64,000 bases of DNA, from positions 310,001 to 374,000 of the forward strand of contig CBDFNC010000001.1 of assembly GCA_965249895.1 (NCBI GenBank), read 5' to 3'. Numbering within the stretch: position 1 is the stretch's first letter; every line of letters starts with the position of its first letter. Source of the DNA: CBDFNC01 sp965249895 (GTDB lineage Bacteria; Pseudomonadota; Gammaproteobacteria; Enterobacterales; CBDFNC01). Under the pieces are notes generated by a model. The model ran no database searches. It was not told the origin of the DNA and saw only the letters and a list, made by a program, of their open reading frames with translations. This document shows, piece after piece, positions 61,817 through 64,000 of this stretch. The position numbers were made by a program, and so were the translations under genes.

Positions 61817-63952
61817 CTATCGCTTGGTTAAAGAGCGGTTTTTATTCCGGGTCACTCGGGTTACATCGGGTAAGACGCGGATCTTCCGCATAATATTCGC
61901 CAGATGCACCCGGCTCTTGGCGGTGATCAGCAGGTCTACCACATAGAGGCGGCCGTCTTTTTCTTCAGTCACTATATTGTGGATGTTCGAGCCCGTTGCT
62001 GCGACTGCATTGGTTAGATCAGCCAGTACACCCTGGTGGTTGATCAGCTCCACACGAATTTCAGTTCGATATTCGTGATCCGATTCCAGCTCCATATCCC
62101 AATCCACATGCATATATTTATCAGATTCATTCTGATAGCCGTGGATATTACGACAGGATTCGGAGTGGATAACCAGTCCTTTACCCGGGCTGACATGGGC
62201 AACAATGGGATCGCCTGGGATAGGGCGGCAACAGTTGGCATAGGTCACCAACATACCTTCCGCGCCTTTCACAGGCATCTTTTGCAGGCCTTTTTCCGGC
62301 TGCTCGGTCAGTTCATCGGCGTTGCCCAGCAGACGCCTGGCGATCACTATACTCATCGCATTACCCAGGCCAATTTCCGCCAGCAACTCGTCGAAGCTTT
62401 CCTGGCGGGTATCTTTCAGTACCTGCTCGACATTTTCCTGGGGAATATCATCCACCTTGACGGTGCCCAGAGCATGGTTCAGCAAGCGGCGGCCCAGGCT
62501 AATGGATTCTTCGGCGCGCAGGTTTTTCAGCATTTGTCTTATGGTGTTTCTGGCTTTACCCGTCACTACATAGTTGAGCCAGGCGGCATTGGGCCTGGCG
62601 CCTGGTGCGGTAATGATTTCTATGGTTTGGCCATTCTTCAGCTTGCGGCTTAACGGGTAAGGTTGCCTGTCGACGCGGGCGCCGACGCAGCTGTTACCCA
62701 CATCCGTATGTACTGCATAGCCGAAATCCACCGCCGTTGCTCCCAGCGGCAATTCGATAATACGGCCTTCCGGGGTAAACACGTAAATTTCATCAGGGAA
62801 TAATTCGGTTTTAACACTTTCGATAAACTCGAACGAACTACCGGCACTTTGTTGTAGCTCCAGCAGGCTTTGCATCCAGCGTCTTGCTCTGACTTGCGCC
62901 GTGGTGCCGGAGCTGTCGCCGTCTTGTTTATAAGCCCAGTGAGCCGCAACGCCTTTATCCGCCATCTGATCCATATCGTCGGTTCGGATCTGCACCTCTA
63001 TGGGGACACCGTGTGGTCCCACCAGGGAGGTGTGCAAAGATTGGTAACCATTGGCTTTAGGGATAGCAATATAGTCCTTAAAGCGGCCTGGTCTGGGTTT
63101 ATACAGGCTGTGCATTTGTCCCAGGGTTCGATAGCAGGTGTCCAGGCTTTCTACCTGAATACGAAAGGCGTAAATATCCATCACCTCGTGGAACTGCAGC
63201 ACCTTGCCACGCATCTTGTTATAGATGCTAAACAGGTTTTTCTCCCGGCCCATGACTTCGGCATGGATCCCTGCGTCTTCCAGGCGTCCGGCGATCTCCT
63301 CGTGGATATTGTCCATGACTTCGCGACGATTACCCCTGGCCCGGCGTACGGATTCTTTTAATACCCGGTAACGCATGGGGTGCAGAGCCTGAAAGCCCAG
63401 TTCTTCCAACTCATTCTTGATATTATGGATCCCCAGGCGGTTGGCTATGGGGGCAAAAATTTCCAGGGTTTCATTGGCAATGCGGCGGCGCTTGTCCGGA
63501 CGTAACGCACCCAGGGTTCGCATATTGTGGGTTCGGTCAGCCAGCTTGATCAGCACCACACGGATATCCTGTACCATGGCCATGACCATTTTACGGAAGT
63601 TTTCCGCTTGGGCTTCTTTACGGTCGCGGAACTTCAGCTTGTCCAGCTTACTGACCCCTTCCACCAGCTCGGCTATGGTTTCGCCAAACAGTTCCGCCAG
63701 ATCTTCTTTGGTTGTATCCGTATCTTCAATGACATCGTGCAGTAAGGCTGCGGCCAGGCTTTCATAGTCCAGGCGCATTTCAGCCAGGATGCGGGATACC
63801 GCAACTGGGTGGGTAATATAAGGTTCGCCGCTGGATCTCAGCTGTCCTTCATGAGCATCACGCGCCACTATATAGACTTGCTTGAGTTGCTGTTGCTGCT
63901 CTAGGGGCAGGTAAGTTGAAGCGAGTTCCTTCAGGCTTTCATAAATGTACAA
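61817..63952 (-). CDS. spoT: bifunctional (p)ppGpp synthetase/hydrolase SpoT
   Basis: Controls the stringent-response alarmone (p)ppGpp, mostly by hydrolysis. At 711 aa it matches E. coli SpoT in length. The HD hydrolase domain has GEPYITHPVAVSRILAEMRL and LLHDVIEDTDTT; the synthetase domain has RFKDYIAIPKANGYQSLHTS and VQIRTDDMDQMADKGVAAHW; TGS (IYVFTPEGRIIELPLGATAV) and a C-terminal ACT domain (ELINHQGVLADLTNAVAATG) follow. The start codon is TTG (plus CAA 63950-63952), with GAGG 6 nt ahead, giving the standard MYIYESLKEL start. It begins 48 bp from the window end. Confidence 0.97.
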   Translation of the reverse strand: MYIYESLKELASTYLPLEQQQQLKQVYIVARDAHEGQLRSSGEPYITHPVAVSRILAEMRLDYESLAAALLHDVIEDTDTTKEDLAELFGETIAELVEGVSKLDKLKFRDRKEAQAENFRKMVMAMVQDIRVVLIKLADRTHNMRTLGALRPDKRRRIANETLEIFAPIANRLGIHNIKNELEELGFQALHPMRYRVLKESVRRARGNRREVMDNIHEEIAGRLEDAGIHAEVMGREKNLFSIYNKMRGKVLQFHEVMDIYAFRIQVESLDTCYRTLGQMHSLYKPRPGRFKDYIAIPKANGYQSLHTSLVGPHGVPIEVQIRTDDMDQMADKGVAAHWAYKQDGDSSGTTAQVRARRWMQSLLELQQSAGSSFEFIESVKTELFPDEIYVFTPEGRIIELPLGATAVDFGYAVHTDVGNSCVGARVDRQPYPLSRKLKNGQTIEIITAPGARPNAAWLNYVVTGKARNTIRQMLKNLRAEESISLGRRLLNHALGTVKVDDIPQENVEQVLKDTRQESFDELLAEIGLGNAMSIVIARRLLGNADELTEQPEKGLQKMPVKGAEGMLVTYANCCRPIPGDPIVAHVSPGKGLVIHSESCRNIHGYQNESDKYMHVDWDMELESDHEYRTEIRVELINHQGVLADLTNAVAATGSNIHNIVTEEKDGRLYVVDLLITAKSRVHLANIMRKIRVLPDVTRVTRNKNRSLTKR

Positions 63953-64000
63953 ACCTAACCTCGAATGCTGGACTTATATCTTTGAAGATACTAAAAATTG

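Noticed and set aside
62036..62653. 205-codon plus-strand ORF inside spoT
   Set aside because: Antisense to well-conserved SpoT domains, no ribosome site; shadow.

Overview
The window is chromosomal DNA of a marine gammaproteobacterium. The Alteromonadales, near Colwelliaceae/Thalassomonas or Shewanella, fit best. This rests on gene content and synteny only (typA, yihY, pip-dtd, a FabY/YiiD homologue, recG, trmH, spoT) and not on a search. A core backbone is visible. In E. coli typA, yihY, dtd and fabY lie close together, and spoT-trmH-recG form a unit. Here both sets keep their order but are pried apart by accessory blocks and gene remnants.

Layout. 1-1000: end of an unknown gene, a small orphan ORF and an XRE-type regulator. 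1.2-5.7 kb: typA, a periplasmic solute-binding protein, two gene remnants (one from rarD) and an acyltransferase-3 membrane protein. 6-10.9 kb: a BMP-family nucleoside-type ABC importer with an unusual hairpin-rich gap after the binding-protein gene. 10.9-13.9 kb: murA and yihY, divergent around a tandem array of about 89 bp per copy. 14.3-19 kb: a four-gene periplasmic thiol-redox operon (CcdA/DsbD-like, TlpA-like, a cysteine-free thioredoxin-like protein, a redoxin), facing a CadC-like winged-helix/TPR regulator. 19.4-25.6 kb: an oppA remnant and the oppABCDF operon. 26.1-28.4 kb: pip, dtd and a spermidine-synthase-like methyltransferase.

28.7-49 kb is the centrepiece: a complete alginate locus, algD-alg8-alg44-algK-algE-algG-algI-algJ-algF-algX-algL-algA-algC followed by manA. 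A second AlgL-type lyase gene is transcribed away from it behind a c-di-GMP-I (GEMM) riboswitch. Alg44 carries an intact PilZ motif pair, so c-di-GMP probably acts twice: through Alg44 on polymer synthesis and through RNA on a lyase. GDP-mannuronate comes from manA/algA/algC/algD. Alg8/Alg44 polymerise, AlgI/J/F/X acetylate, AlgG epimerises, AlgK/AlgE export, and the lyases trim. The locus lies between dtd and fabY, genes that are neighbours in E. coli, which suggests insertion.

49-64 kb: fabY-like gene, an AsmA-family protein, recG, a TonB-C-like orphan, LysR with a divergent DUF1127 gene, pldA, a MarR-type regulator, a broken rpoH paralogue full of internal duplications, a YbaK-type deacylase, a second tandem array of exactly 89 bp placed between the trmH stop codon and its terminator, trmH and spoT. 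No tRNA, rRNA, CRISPR array or intact insertion sequence was seen.
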